Shown piece by piece: positions 48,568 through 57,361 of a stretch of 64,000 nt of DNA. Positions within the stretch are counted from its first letter, which is position 1, and each line of letters starts with the position of its first letter. A program made the position numbers and the translations under genes. This DNA comes from Psychrosphaera sp. B3R10 (GTDB taxonomy: Bacteria > Pseudomonadota > Gammaproteobacteria > Enterobacterales > Alteromonadaceae). The notes under the pieces were generated by a model. The model ran no database searches, was not told the DNA's origin, and saw nothing but the letters and a program-made list of their open reading frames with translations. Where the stretch lies: assembly GCF_018861025.1 (NCBI RefSeq), contig NZ_JAHKQH010000023.1, positions 184,762-248,761 of the forward strand, written 5' to 3'.

Positions 48568-49395
48568 TTATAAAGTCAGGCTCCTCCCTTCTTTTGCAAA
48601 AAAGAAACTATAAGGTGGTTTCTCACCGAGTATTCTTGCCGTTAAATCATCAAGCTGATCATCTGTTCTTAGTGGGTCGTGGCTAAATAAACACAATAGC
48701 TTAACGTTAGCCAACTCTGCTAAGTTTAGTGTTTCATCAATGGATGAATGACCCCAACCAAGTTTATCATTCATTTCATGTGCTAAATATTGTGCATCAT
48801 GAATTAACATATCTGAGTCTTCGCAAAATTTAACCCAATCTTGGACACCATGTTTATTATGACTTTCAGGGGCTAATAACTCGTTGTCAGTCGCGTATAT
48901 TAACAGCTTATTGTCACAAAATATCCTAAAGGCTGTGCCACCGTCCGGATGATTCATTTTCATCGACTGAATATGAAAGTCACCAATGTCGTATCCTTCT
49001 GAAAAATCTGTCTTTTTTATCGTAATTGTCGAAGGGACTTGATGATATTTAACCGGGAAATAACTTTTGGACATTTGGTCTAATATCGCCGTATCGTGCT
49101 GAGTATCGGTTTGACCGGGGTAAATGGTGATTTGACTGTTCTTTTTAAAGACAGGCGAGAAAAACGGAAATCCCTGTATATGGTCCCAGTGATGGTGACT
49201 CAACAAAATATTGATTGGCAGTGGGTAATCGCTAAATTCACAACTGGCGATCCGTAAACCTGTGCCCGCATCTAATATTAGCTTTTGGCCATTATTACTT
49301 TCCAGTACGGTGCAAGGCGTATTGCCTCCATAGCGGCTGGTTTCCTTTCCTGGCGTTGGAACCGAACCCCGAACACCATAAAACGTAACTTTCAT
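48568..49395 (-). CDS. MBL-fold metallo-hydrolase, copy 2 (operon-leading)
   Basis: A 275-residue cytoplasmic MBL-fold protein, paralogous along its full length to the one at 28646-29473: same start MKVTFYG, metal motif SHHHWDHIQGFPFF (H67, H69, D71, H72), then H149, D170 and H239, and end FFFAKEG. The start is ATG 49395, behind AGGGGTAG; a longer reading from 49557 would cross the promoter region and add an unrelated 54-residue tail. It is the first gene of the minus-strand cassette, divergent from the chemoreceptor gene 266 bp away. Confidence 0.88.
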   Translation of the reverse strand: MKVTFYGVRGSVPTPGKETSRYGGNTPCTVLESNNGQKLILDAGTGLRIASCEFSDYPLPINILLSHHHWDHIQGFPFFSPVFKKNSQITIYPGQTDTQHDTAILDQMSKSYFPVKYHQVPSTITIKKTDFSEGYDIGDFHIQSMKMNHPDGGTAFRIFCDNKLLIYATDNELLAPESHNKHGVQDWVKFCEDSDMLIHDAQYLAHEMNDKLGWGHSSIDETLNLAELANVKLLCLFSHDPLRTDDQLDDLTARILGEKPPYSFFFAKEGRSLTL

Positions 49396-49661
49396 TAGAT
49401 AACTACCCCTATAATAAGTATGATTTTTATACGCCAAAGCCGCTGATATTACAATTGAATAACGCCATATATGCTTGAACTTTCCTATAAAACTAGTTTT
49501 TTTGTTAGGTGAACTAGAAAGATCGGTAATATTTGTTATACCTAAATGAAGTTGCACTAAATTGAATTAGGACATCATTTCTATTAATGACTGACTAAAA
49601 TAGTCCGATAAAGCTTAACTAACACCATCCTAAATCATAAACTTTATAGAAAGGCTTCTAT

Positions 49662-51545
49662 ATGAACTTATTGACAAATTTAACTATTAGAGCGCGCCTG
49701 CAGGTAAACGCAGTCGTGATTGCTCTGGCTTTACTTACGCTATTTGCTTTGATGCTGATTAACCTAACTAAAATGAATGATTTGGGACAAGCGCTAGTAA
49801 AGGTGGAGTCGCTAAATTCTCAAGTATTAATGTTACGTCGAAATGAAAAAGATTTTCTCGCGAGAAAAGAGCTTAAATACGTCGATTTGTTTACTAAGAA
49901 TTCTGCTCTTTTATCAAAACAAATTGCAGAACTAGGTGTTATGACCTCTGATTTGGGTATTAAAGCATCCGAACTAGACACCTTTGCTCAAATATCTGAG
50001 CTCTACACGAAGCAGTTTGTCGAAGTGAGTCAGTTTCAACAGAAAGTCGGCTTGGATTCAAAAGATGGATTATATGGCGAACTACGAAATGCTGTGCATG
50101 ATGTCGAGGATATTTTAAAGAGTAATCAGACTCATAGATTATTGGTTGATATGTTGCAATTACGCCGAACAGAAAAAGACTTTATGTTACGTCGAGATGC
50201 CAAGTACCTTGCGGTATTTGACGAACAAATGACGCATTTTTATAAAGACATAGATAATGCCGATCTAACGGGCGACACCGCAACCCGAATTAAAGCGTCT
50301 TTGGATATCTATAAAGAAAAATTTTTAAACCTAGCGAAAGCGGAAAAAGCGATTGGTTTAAACGCGCAGTCTGGCCTTTTAGGTCAACTGCGTGGGACGA
50401 TAACGCAAACTGAAGACAGCTTGAGTGCGATTAAAAGCAAACTTGAAACTAGCCTAGAGCAGGCAATTAGTACCGCAACGATTACGGCTATTATCGTCTT
50501 TATCGGCGCTATGATTTTTGTCATGGTAGTTGTTTATTACACGAGTCAGAGCATTATTAGTCCAATATTGGCGGTTAGAAATGCAATCTCTCATATACGA
50601 ACTAAAAAAGATCTTACCTGGCTTGTTAAAACAAAAGGTAAAGACGAACTGGTTGAGTTAGGTGAGGATGTTAATACGCTTATAAGTGATTTTAAACATT
50701 TAATTTACAACGTAAATAAGGCGTTAACTACATTGGATAATGCCACGGTAGAACTTGCCGAGAATGCCCAAGATACTTTAGATGGGATGGAAAAGCAGTT
50801 CCAAGAAAGTGATATGGTCGCGACATCAGGCGCCGAAATGCAGGCAACAGTTTCAGATATTCATCAAAATACCCAATTAGCCACAGCGACCGCGAATAAA
50901 ACCGGAGAATTAGCTGATAGTGGCTCGAACGAGGTTGAGCAGACGTCGAAAAATATTAACGAACTGGCCAGTCAGTTACAGGAAGCCTTATCACAAATTG
51001 AAAAACTAGAACAAGACAGTCAATCAATTGGTACTGTTTCAGACGCTATCCGGGGGATTGCTGAGCAAACAAACTTATTGGCGTTGAATGCAGCGATTGA
51101 AGCTGCGCGTGCTGGAGAACAAGGTCGGGGATTTGCTGTGGTTGCCGATGAAGTTAGAAACCTTGCGATGCGTACACAAGAGTCCACAAGTGAAATTGAA
51201 ACTATCATTAATTCTTTGCAGATGAGTACTCAGACTATTGTTGCTGTTGTGACACAGTGCCATAAATACGGAATTGAATGTTCAGAGCAAGCTAACCGTG
51301 CGGGTGAGTCGCTTAAGTTAATTTCAAGTCACGTGCAGGAAGTGGTGGATATGAATAGTCAAATTTCCAATTCATTGCAGGAGCAAGATGAAGTCGCGAC
51401 AGAAATGAGTAAACACGTTATTCAAATACGAGATATTGCCGAACGCAGTCAAATGAGTGCAGCGACGAATGCTGAAGCAAGCCAAGATATTGCTAAGCAA
51501 GCAGCAATATTACATGAAGAAATTGAGCGATATAAAGTGTCTTAG
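49662..51545 (+). CDS. Methyl-accepting chemotaxis protein with HBM sensor
   Basis: A 627-residue chemoreceptor. First membrane helix about residues 15-35; a helical bimodular (HBM) ligand domain about 38-270 with two copies of the [13 protein letters not shown] / [13 protein letters not shown] motif; second helix about 272-296; HAMP; and the signalling domain with the hairpin tip [21 protein letters not shown] then [18 protein letters not shown] receptors known elsewhere sense TCA-cycle acids or other small molecules; the ligand here is unknown. The neighbouring malate synthase and isocitrate lyase make an organic acid plausible but unproved. Confidence 0.93.
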   Translation: MNLLTNLTIRARLQVNAVVIALALLTLFALMLINLTKMNDLGQALVKVESLNSQVLMLRRNEKDFLARKELKYVDLFTKNSALLSKQIAELGVMTSDLGIKASELDTFAQISELYTKQFVEVSQFQQKVGLDSKDGLYGELRNAVHDVEDILKSNQTHRLLVDMLQLRRTEKDFMLRRDAKYLAVFDEQMTHFYKDIDNADLTGDTATRIKASLDIYKEKFLNLAKAEKAIGLNAQSGLLGQLRGTITQTEDSLSAIKSKLETSLEQAISTATITAIIVFIGAMIFVMVVVYYTSQSIISPILAVRNAISHIRTKKDLTWLVKTKGKDELVELGEDVNTLISDFKHLIYNVNKALTTLDNATVELAENAQDTLDGMEKQFQESDMVATSGAEMQATVSDIHQNTQLATATANKTGELADSGSNEVEQTSKNINELASQLQEALSQIEKLEQDSQSIGTVSDAIRGIAEQTNLLALNAAIEAARAGEQGRGFAVVADEVRNLAMRTQESTSEIETIINSLQMSTQTIVAVVTQCHKYGIECSEQANRAGESLKLISSHVQEVVDMNSQISNSLQEQDEVATEMSKHVIQIRDIAERSQMSAATNAEASQDIAKQAAILHEEIERYKVS

Positions 51546-51575
51546 TGAGCTCAAGGGCAGGTATATTAAATGAAT

Positions 51576-51602
51576 AAAATGGGGCCACAGTGGCCCCATT
51601 TT
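51576..51602. terminator. Bidirectional terminator between chemoreceptor and malate synthase genes
   Basis: A 12-bp perfect stem (AAAATGGGGCCA with TGGCCCCATTTT) and CAG loop between convergent genes, with A/T tails on both sides. Confidence 0.92.
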
Positions 51603-51630
51603 AGTGTTAGCGATTGGTCATTTACTATGC

Positions 51631-53829
51631 TTAACCAGCCATTTGTGCGGGTGTAGCTTGCGCTTGTTTTTTGGCTAATCGAGCTTGATGTAACAAAGGT
51701 TCAGTATAACCACTTGGTTGTGTTGTTCCCTCTAATACAAGATTTAATGCAGCATTAAAAGCTATGGACGAGTCAAAATGAGGCGCCATAGAAACATAAC
51801 TTTTGTCATTGTGGTTTTGTTTGTCTACGATTACCGCCATCTTTTTGAAAATGTCGACTACCTGTTGTTTATTGCATAAGCCGTGATGTAGCCAGTTGGT
51901 GATATGTTGGCTTGATATACGACATGTCGCCCGATCTTCCATTAAGCCCACATTATTAATGTCTGGCACTTTAGAACAACCAACTCCTTGGTCAACCCAC
52001 CGAACCACATAACCGAGAATTCCCTGAGCATTATTTTCGATTTCAGCGGTGATCTCTGTTTGTGTAAGCTGTTCTTCATCTTGCAACAAAGGTATTTGCA
52101 GGATCTGATCAATATTTGACTTACAGCGTGTCAGTAGCGACTCCTGAACCGACCCAACATTGATTTTGTGATAATGCAATGCATGTAACGTGGCCGCCGT
52201 TGGTGAAGGCACCCACGCTGTTGTTGCTCCAGCTTGAGGGTGGGCTAGTTTGGCAACCATCATGGCTTGCATATGATCTGGGATAGGCCACATACCTTTG
52301 CCGATCTGAGCTGCGTGGTGAAACCCAGTTGCTAATCCGTAGGCCACATTTGATTGTTCGTAAGCATCTAGCCAAGGTTCAGTTTTAATTTGAGCTTTTG
52401 GTAAAAATGGGCCCGCCAACATGCTGGTATGAATCTCATCACCTGTACGGTCTAAAAATCCAGTATTGATAAAGACTACTCGTTCAGCCGCTTCGGCTAT
52501 ACATGCCTTCAAATTCAAAGAGGTTCGACGTTCTTCGTCCATAATTCCCATTTTTATGGTATGGCGAGGAACGTCGATTAGGTCTTCTATGTCGTCAAAT
52601 AATTGATTTGCAAATGCGACTTCTTCTGGGCCATGCATTTTGGGCTTAACGATATATATTGACCCTTTTTGCGAATTTTTGATTGTGGCATCAACAGGTT
52701 TAAGCAAATCGATTTTACCAATTAAGCTAGTAATTACGCCATCCAAAATGCCTTCAGGCATTTCTTTTTGGTTATATAAGACTGCAGGGGTTGTCATTAA
52801 GTGGCCAACATTGCGGACAAACATCAATGAACGACCACTTAAACTAAGTGAATTGCCATTGTTACCAATAAATTGCAGATCTGGATTCATTTTGCGGAGG
52901 ATTGACTTACCCCCTTTATTTACTTCAGTTGATAAATCCCCCTGCATTAACCCAAGCCAGTTTTTATAAACTTGCACCTTGTCTTCGCCATCAACAGCTG
53001 CAACTGAATCTTCACAGTCCATTATTGTACTGATTGCCGACTCAACTTTGATGTCTTTGATATGGGCTAAATCGGTTTTACCTATAATATGGGTATCGTC
53101 GATTTCGATGTAGAAATGCAAATTGTTATGTTTAAACAAAAGATGGGTTGGTGCATGAGGCAGGCCACGGTATCCCGCAAATAGCGTTGGGGTTTCTAGT
53201 GGTGCAATTTGACCGGCAACCTTAAGTTTTAGTTGACCTAGTTCAATGTCAAAACCTAAAACATCTTCCCAACTTGCGCCAGATATTGGCACTATGTCAT
53301 TTAAAAAGGCTCTACCATAGGCAATAACCTGTTCTCCGCGAATTGGATTGTAATGTGCGCCAGGTTCTGACCCCGTATCATGAGGAATAACGTCTGTACC
53401 ATAAAGTGCATCATATAAACTTCCCCATCGAGCATTTACTGCATTTAGGGCATATCGCGCATTCATTACGGGCACAACAAGTTGTGGACCGGCAATTTCC
53501 GACAACTCATTGTCGACGTTTTTCGGGCTGATAGTAACGCCATCTGGCTCTGGTAACAGATAGCCTATGTCACTTAAAAAGCGTTTATATTCCGAAAATT
53601 CAAATGTTGGGTTTGATTGATGATACGCATCAATTTGGCTTTGCAATGTTTCACGCTTATCTAACAAGGCCTCATTTGTGGATATATGTTTGCCTAGTAG
53701 CTGCTCAAAACCCGTCCAAAATGCATCTGGTTGTAACCCCAAGTGTTTTAATACGGAGTTGTTTACGAATTGATACAAAGCTTCGTCAATCGATAGATTG
53801 TTAAATTGAATGTGTTCTACGTCCTGCAT
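51631..53829 (-). CDS. glcB: Malate synthase G
   Basis: A 732-residue monomeric malate synthase of the G type, condensing glyoxylate with acetyl-CoA. Visible segments include the MDCEDSVAAVDGEDK acid cluster near residue 270, MNARYALNAVNARWGSLYDALYG early on, GIMDEERRTSLNLKACI around 445 and the C-terminal EDRATCRISSQH with a catalytic Asp in VRWVDQGVGCSKVPD. I use ATG 53829; the upstream TTG at 53862 has no support. With isocitrate lyase at 55072 it completes the glyoxylate shunt; the LysR gene between them is a candidate regulator. Confidence 0.95.
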   Translation of the reverse strand: MQDVEHIQFNNLSIDEALYQFVNNSVLKHLGLQPDAFWTGFEQLLGKHISTNEALLDKRETLQSQIDAYHQSNPTFEFSEYKRFLSDIGYLLPEPDGVTISPKNVDNELSEIAGPQLVVPVMNARYALNAVNARWGSLYDALYGTDVIPHDTGSEPGAHYNPIRGEQVIAYGRAFLNDIVPISGASWEDVLGFDIELGQLKLKVAGQIAPLETPTLFAGYRGLPHAPTHLLFKHNNLHFYIEIDDTHIIGKTDLAHIKDIKVESAISTIMDCEDSVAAVDGEDKVQVYKNWLGLMQGDLSTEVNKGGKSILRKMNPDLQFIGNNGNSLSLSGRSLMFVRNVGHLMTTPAVLYNQKEMPEGILDGVITSLIGKIDLLKPVDATIKNSQKGSIYIVKPKMHGPEEVAFANQLFDDIEDLIDVPRHTIKMGIMDEERRTSLNLKACIAEAAERVVFINTGFLDRTGDEIHTSMLAGPFLPKAQIKTEPWLDAYEQSNVAYGLATGFHHAAQIGKGMWPIPDHMQAMMVAKLAHPQAGATTAWVPSPTAATLHALHYHKINVGSVQESLLTRCKSNIDQILQIPLLQDEEQLTQTEITAEIENNAQGILGYVVRWVDQGVGCSKVPDINNVGLMEDRATCRISSQHITNWLHHGLCNKQQVVDIFKKMAVIVDKQNHNDKSYVSMAPHFDSSIAFNAALNLVLEGTTQPSGYTEPLLHQARLAKKQAQATPAQMAG

Positions 53830-53985
53830 AATATAAGACCCCAACGGAAATTTAGATAACAATTGATATTAAATGGAAATGCCTATATTTAAACAGTTTA
53901 GTGTTTTGATGTTTGTCATTCACAACATGAATAATGGTGCTAAGGTATTTCTTTTAAACAAGTTTATGGCTCCAAAATGACCAAA

Positions 53986-54921
53986 TTACTGTTTGGCCCC
54001 TACATCTACGATAAGGCGTCTTAACCAAATATGCCCAACATCGTGGTGCAATAGTGGAGACCAGGCCATCTTTAAGGCTATTGGCGGAATGTCAAATGGC
54101 GGGTCCATCACGCATATCATGGGGTTATCGGCATAAAGCTCGGTTGCTTTGGTTGGTAACGTTGCAATTAATTGCTGTTCTTTGGCAAGCCACATGGCCA
54201 TGTGGTAATGCCGTGTAAACACGCTGATGTCTCTTTTTTTATCTAGCTTTGCCAACTCTACGTCAACCCAACCAAGCTTTTGAACTTCGTTTGGATCAAT
54301 ACCTACACCAACGCCAAAGCCGGTTTTGCTCACCCAAACGTGCTTTGAACTTAAGTATTTATCTAAGTCAAAATCGGGCAAACATGGATGGTCGTTGCTT
54401 ACCATGCAAGAGAAAGTATCGTACCAAATTACTTTTTGGTGGAATGACAACGGCAACTCTTCGAACCGGTTGATCGCCATGTCTACTTTACCGAGTTCTA
54501 CATCGTGAAAGCTCACATCCGAAGGCGTTACAATATCTAAAGTGAGGCTAGGAGCCTTTGTTCTAAGCTCGCCAAGCACTTTAGCAAGCAATGTTGTTTC
54601 AGCGTAATCACTGGCCATGATTCGAAAAGTGCGATTTGAAGTTAGCGGATCAAACTCGGTTTCAGGTTGAATTGTCGCTTCAAGCTTAGACAGTACATCA
54701 CGGACCACAGGTTGTAACTGCAATGCCCGGGCTGTAGGCATCATGCCCTCTGAGGTGCGAACAAGTATTGGATCTGAAAACAAATCCCTAAGTCTTTTTA
54801 AGCCATTGCTCATCGCAGGTTGAGTGATTGAAAGTTGATCTGCAGAGCGAGTTACGTTTTTCTCTCGTAATAATACATCTAGATATACCAATAAATTGAG
54901 ATCGATCTTACTAATATTCAT
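53986..54921 (-). CDS. LysR-family transcriptional regulator, candidate glyoxylate-shunt regulator
   Basis: A 311-residue LTTR: N-terminal winged helix (LLVYLDVLLREKNVTRSADQLSITQPAMSNGLKRL, about residues 10-60) and a C-terminal effector domain. The effector domain retains type-2 periplasmic-binding-like features such as RTFRIMASDY and TLLAKVLGELR. It is divergent from isocitrate lyase with 150 bp between starts, which contain several inverted repeats, and is followed by malate synthase G on the same strand. Autoregulation and aceA control are inferred from this layout. Target and effector not shown. Confidence 0.9.
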   Translation of the reverse strand: MNISKIDLNLLVYLDVLLREKNVTRSADQLSITQPAMSNGLKRLRDLFSDPILVRTSEGMMPTARALQLQPVVRDVLSKLEATIQPETEFDPLTSNRTFRIMASDYAETTLLAKVLGELRTKAPSLTLDIVTPSDVSFHDVELGKVDMAINRFEELPLSFHQKVIWYDTFSCMVSNDHPCLPDFDLDKYLSSKHVWVSKTGFGVGVGIDPNEVQKLGWVDVELAKLDKKRDISVFTRHYHMAMWLAKEQQLIATLPTKATELYADNPMICVMDPPFDIPPIALKMAWSPLLHHDVGHIWLRRLIVDVGAKQ

Positions 54922-54981
54922 GCTGTGAATTCCGTAAATGAGATTTATCTATTTGATGAATCCTAGTGCAATACCCTAGAG

Positions 54982-55034
54982 TTGTCATCAACAAATGCAA
55001 ACAAGTTTTGTTTTATCTCGACAAACCTTGTTGA
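54982..55034. promoter_or_regulatory. Array of inverted repeats between LysR gene and aceA
   Basis: Three dyads sit about 18-20 bp apart: TTGT-N5-ACAA at 54982-54994 (which fits the LysR T-N11-A rule), AAACAA-GTT-TTGTTT at 54999-55013, and ACAA-ACC-TTGT at 55021-55031. The outer TCAACAA (54988) and TTGTTGA (55028-55034) also pair. The helical spacing suggests a multimeric regulator, most simply the divergent LysR protein. Confidence 0.55.
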
Positions 55035-55071
55035 GTTTCAATTATTAAAATAACAACTCGAGGAATCGACT

Positions 55072-56667
55072 ATGTCTGTTTACACAAATGAAATTGAACT
55101 ATTAGAAGCCATCCGTAGCCAGAATGGCGAAAGCTGGAGCGCGATTAACCCAGAGCACGCAGCAAGAATGCGTACGCAGAATAAATTCAAGACTGGATTG
55201 GACATCGCCAAATATACAGCCGCAATTATGCGCCAAGACATGGCAAATTATGACGCAGATTCAAGTCAATATACTCAATCGTTAGGTTGCTGGCATGGAT
55301 TTATCGGCCAACAAAAAATGATCTCTATTAAGAAACATTTCAATAGCACTGACCGTCGTTACCTTTACCTATCAGGTTGGATGGTAGCAGCACTTCGTTC
55401 AGAGTTTGGGCCATTACCTGATCAATCGATGCATGAGAAAACCTCTGTATCTTCGTTAATTGAAGAGCTTTATACGTTTTTGCGCCAAGCCGATGCTCGT
55501 GAAATGGGTGGCATCTTCCGTGAAATAGATAAAGCACGTGAAGCGGGTGACCAAGTACTAGAACAAAAATTGCAAAATGAGATTGATAATCACCAAACGC
55601 ACATCGTACCAATTATTGCCGATATCGATGCTGGTTTTGGTAATGCCGAAGCAACTTATTTACTCGCTAAAAAGATGATTGAAGCGGGAGCGTGTTGTAT
55701 TCAGATTGAAAACCAAGTTTCAGATGAGAAACAGTGTGGTCACCAAGATGGTAAGGTCACAGTGCCCCATGAAGATTTCCTAGCAAAAATTAGAGCGGTA
55801 CGTTACGCATTTTTAGAACTGGGTGTTGATGATGGTGTTATTGTCGCCCGCACAGATTCATTAGGTGCAGGTTTAACAAAACAAATCGCAGTAACAAATA
55901 CACCGGGTGATTTAGGTGATCAGTACAATAGCTTCTTAGACTGCGAAGAAGTTTCTGTTGCCGATATGAAAAATGGTGATGTGGTATTAAATCGTGATGG
56001 CAAGTTGTTGCGTCCTAAGCGTTTGGCTTCAAACTTATTCCAGTTTAAACCGGGAACTGGTGAAGACCGCTGCGTTCTAGATTCAATTACATCACTACAA
56101 AACGGCGCTGATCTGTTGTGGATTGAAACAGAGAAACCGCATATTGGTCAAATTGGTGGAATGATCAACCGAATCAGAGAAGTCGTTCCAAATGCGAAAT
56201 TGGTTTATAACAACAGTCCATCGTTTAACTGGACACTAAACTTCCGCGAACAGGTGTTTGATGCCTGGGTTGAAGAAGGGAAAGATGTAACAGGTTACGA
56301 GCGTGCAGATTTAATGAGTGCAATTTATGATGCAACAGAATTGGCAAAAGAAGCTGATGAAAAGATCAGAACGTTCCAAGCGGACGCAGCCAAAGAAGCG
56401 GGTATCTTCCACCATTTGATTACGCTACCAACGTACCACACTGCTGCATTGTCTACTGACAATCTAGCCAAGGAATACTTTGGTGACCAGGGCATGTTAG
56501 GTTATGTAGAAAATGTTCAGCGTAAAGAAATCCGTCAAGGTATAGCGTGTGTTAAACACCAAAACATGGCGGGCTCGGATATGGGTGATGACCATAAAGA
56601 ATACTTTGCCGGTGATGCAGCACTTAAAGCTGCAGGTGATGACAATACAATGAATCAATTTGGCTAA
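55072..56667 (+). CDS. aceA: Isocitrate lyase, long (531-residue) form
   Basis: A 531-residue enzyme splitting isocitrate to succinate and glyoxylate, first step of the glyoxylate shunt. The active-site cysteine loop reads KQCGH (instead of the KKCGH of E. coli AceA). Also seen are PIIADIDAGFGNAE, VARTDSLGAGL and YNNSPSFNW. The length matches the longer AceA subfamily found in Pseudomonas and many marine gammaproteobacteria. Ribosome site GAGGA precedes the ATG. It is divergent from the LysR gene and ends before a terminator. Confidence 0.96.
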   Translation: MSVYTNEIELLEAIRSQNGESWSAINPEHAARMRTQNKFKTGLDIAKYTAAIMRQDMANYDADSSQYTQSLGCWHGFIGQQKMISIKKHFNSTDRRYLYLSGWMVAALRSEFGPLPDQSMHEKTSVSSLIEELYTFLRQADAREMGGIFREIDKAREAGDQVLEQKLQNEIDNHQTHIVPIIADIDAGFGNAEATYLLAKKMIEAGACCIQIENQVSDEKQCGHQDGKVTVPHEDFLAKIRAVRYAFLELGVDDGVIVARTDSLGAGLTKQIAVTNTPGDLGDQYNSFLDCEEVSVADMKNGDVVLNRDGKLLRPKRLASNLFQFKPGTGEDRCVLDSITSLQNGADLLWIETEKPHIGQIGGMINRIREVVPNAKLVYNNSPSFNWTLNFREQVFDAWVEEGKDVTGYERADLMSAIYDATELAKEADEKIRTFQADAAKEAGIFHHLITLPTYHTAALSTDNLAKEYFGDQGMLGYVENVQRKEIRQGIACVKHQNMAGSDMGDDHKEYFAGDAALKAAGDDNTMNQFG

Positions 56668-56705
56668 TCTGGTTTCTCAACCAATAATCATTTTGTCATG
56701 AGTTT

Positions 56706-56732
56706 AAAGTCAGCATTCGCTGACTTTTTTTT
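56706..56732 (+). terminator. Intrinsic terminator of aceA
   Basis: A 9-bp stem (AAAGTCAGC with GCTGACTTT), ATTC loop and a T-tract, 39 bp after the aceA stop. Confidence 0.92.
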
Positions 56733-56819
56733 GTTTAAAATTTATTAATAGCTCGCTTTATCGTTAAAATTAAAACCAACTATACTCAAAACATCCCACT
56801 GCAAATCGAGCAACTTAAT

Positions 56820-57227
56820 ATGGCACTTAATATCATTGGGATTGATCATATTGTACTTCGTACCAATAACTTGTCGGGTCTTGTTTCATTTTATTCTGAC
56901 ATTTTAAACTGCCCAATTGAGCGTGATAGAACAGAAGAATTGGGCTTGATACAATTGCGTGCGGGTCATTCGTTAATTGATATTATCGATATATCAGGCG
57001 AGCTTGGTCGAGAAGGTGGTGGTGCGCCATGTAAACCCGTTAATCTCGATCATTTTTGCTTAACTGTAGCTGACGCTACAATAGAGCAAATCAGTCAACA
57101 TATAAAAACACACTTCCAGTCTCCTCCGCGGTTTGAAGTTCGGTATGGCGCCGGCGGATATGGCCCCTCCATTTATATTCAGGACCCTGATGGCAATACT
57201 GTAGAGCTAAAAGCCGCCAGTGATTAG
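56820..57227 (+). CDS. VOC (glyoxalase/bleomycin-resistance fold) protein
   Basis: A 135-residue single-domain VOC protein starting with GIDHIVLRTNN, with metal-ligand style His in DHIVLR and LDHFCLTV and the closing IYIQDPDGNTVELK, the Glu being the usual last ligand. The family includes lyases, dioxygenases and drug-binding proteins, and the precise reaction is not deducible. It stands alone between the aceA terminator and olsF. Confidence 0.85.
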   Translation: MALNIIGIDHIVLRTNNLSGLVSFYSDILNCPIERDRTEELGLIQLRAGHSLIDIIDISGELGREGGGAPCKPVNLDHFCLTVADATIEQISQHIKTHFQSPPRFEVRYGAGGYGPSIYIQDPDGNTVELKAASD

Positions 57228-57296
57228 CAGGATAAATTTGCCGCGATAATCTGCGTTATATTTCAATTTGACAACTTTCATCTCGTTGCAATGTTA

Positions 57297-57330
57297 CGGT
57301 CACGGAACTGTCATTTTGGCAGACTACATT
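57297..57330 (+). promoter_or_regulatory. Candidate PhoB box and -10 upstream of olsF
   Basis: CGGTCAC-GGAA-CTGTCAT (57297-57314) follows the 7-4-7 Pho-box pattern with a perfect second half. A TACATT -10 (57325-57330) lies exactly 10 bp downstream, the spacing of PhoB-activated promoters, and no -35 hexamer is evident. The start codon is at 57362. No search was run. Confidence 0.65.
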
Positions 57331-57361
57331 GACGAGGTAATGTAGTTATGGAATGTAAAAT

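Noticed and set aside
49396-49557. 54-residue N-terminal extension of the first MBL protein
   Set aside because: The paralogue starts at the same MKVTFYG, and an AGGGGTAG ribosome site precedes ATG 49395.
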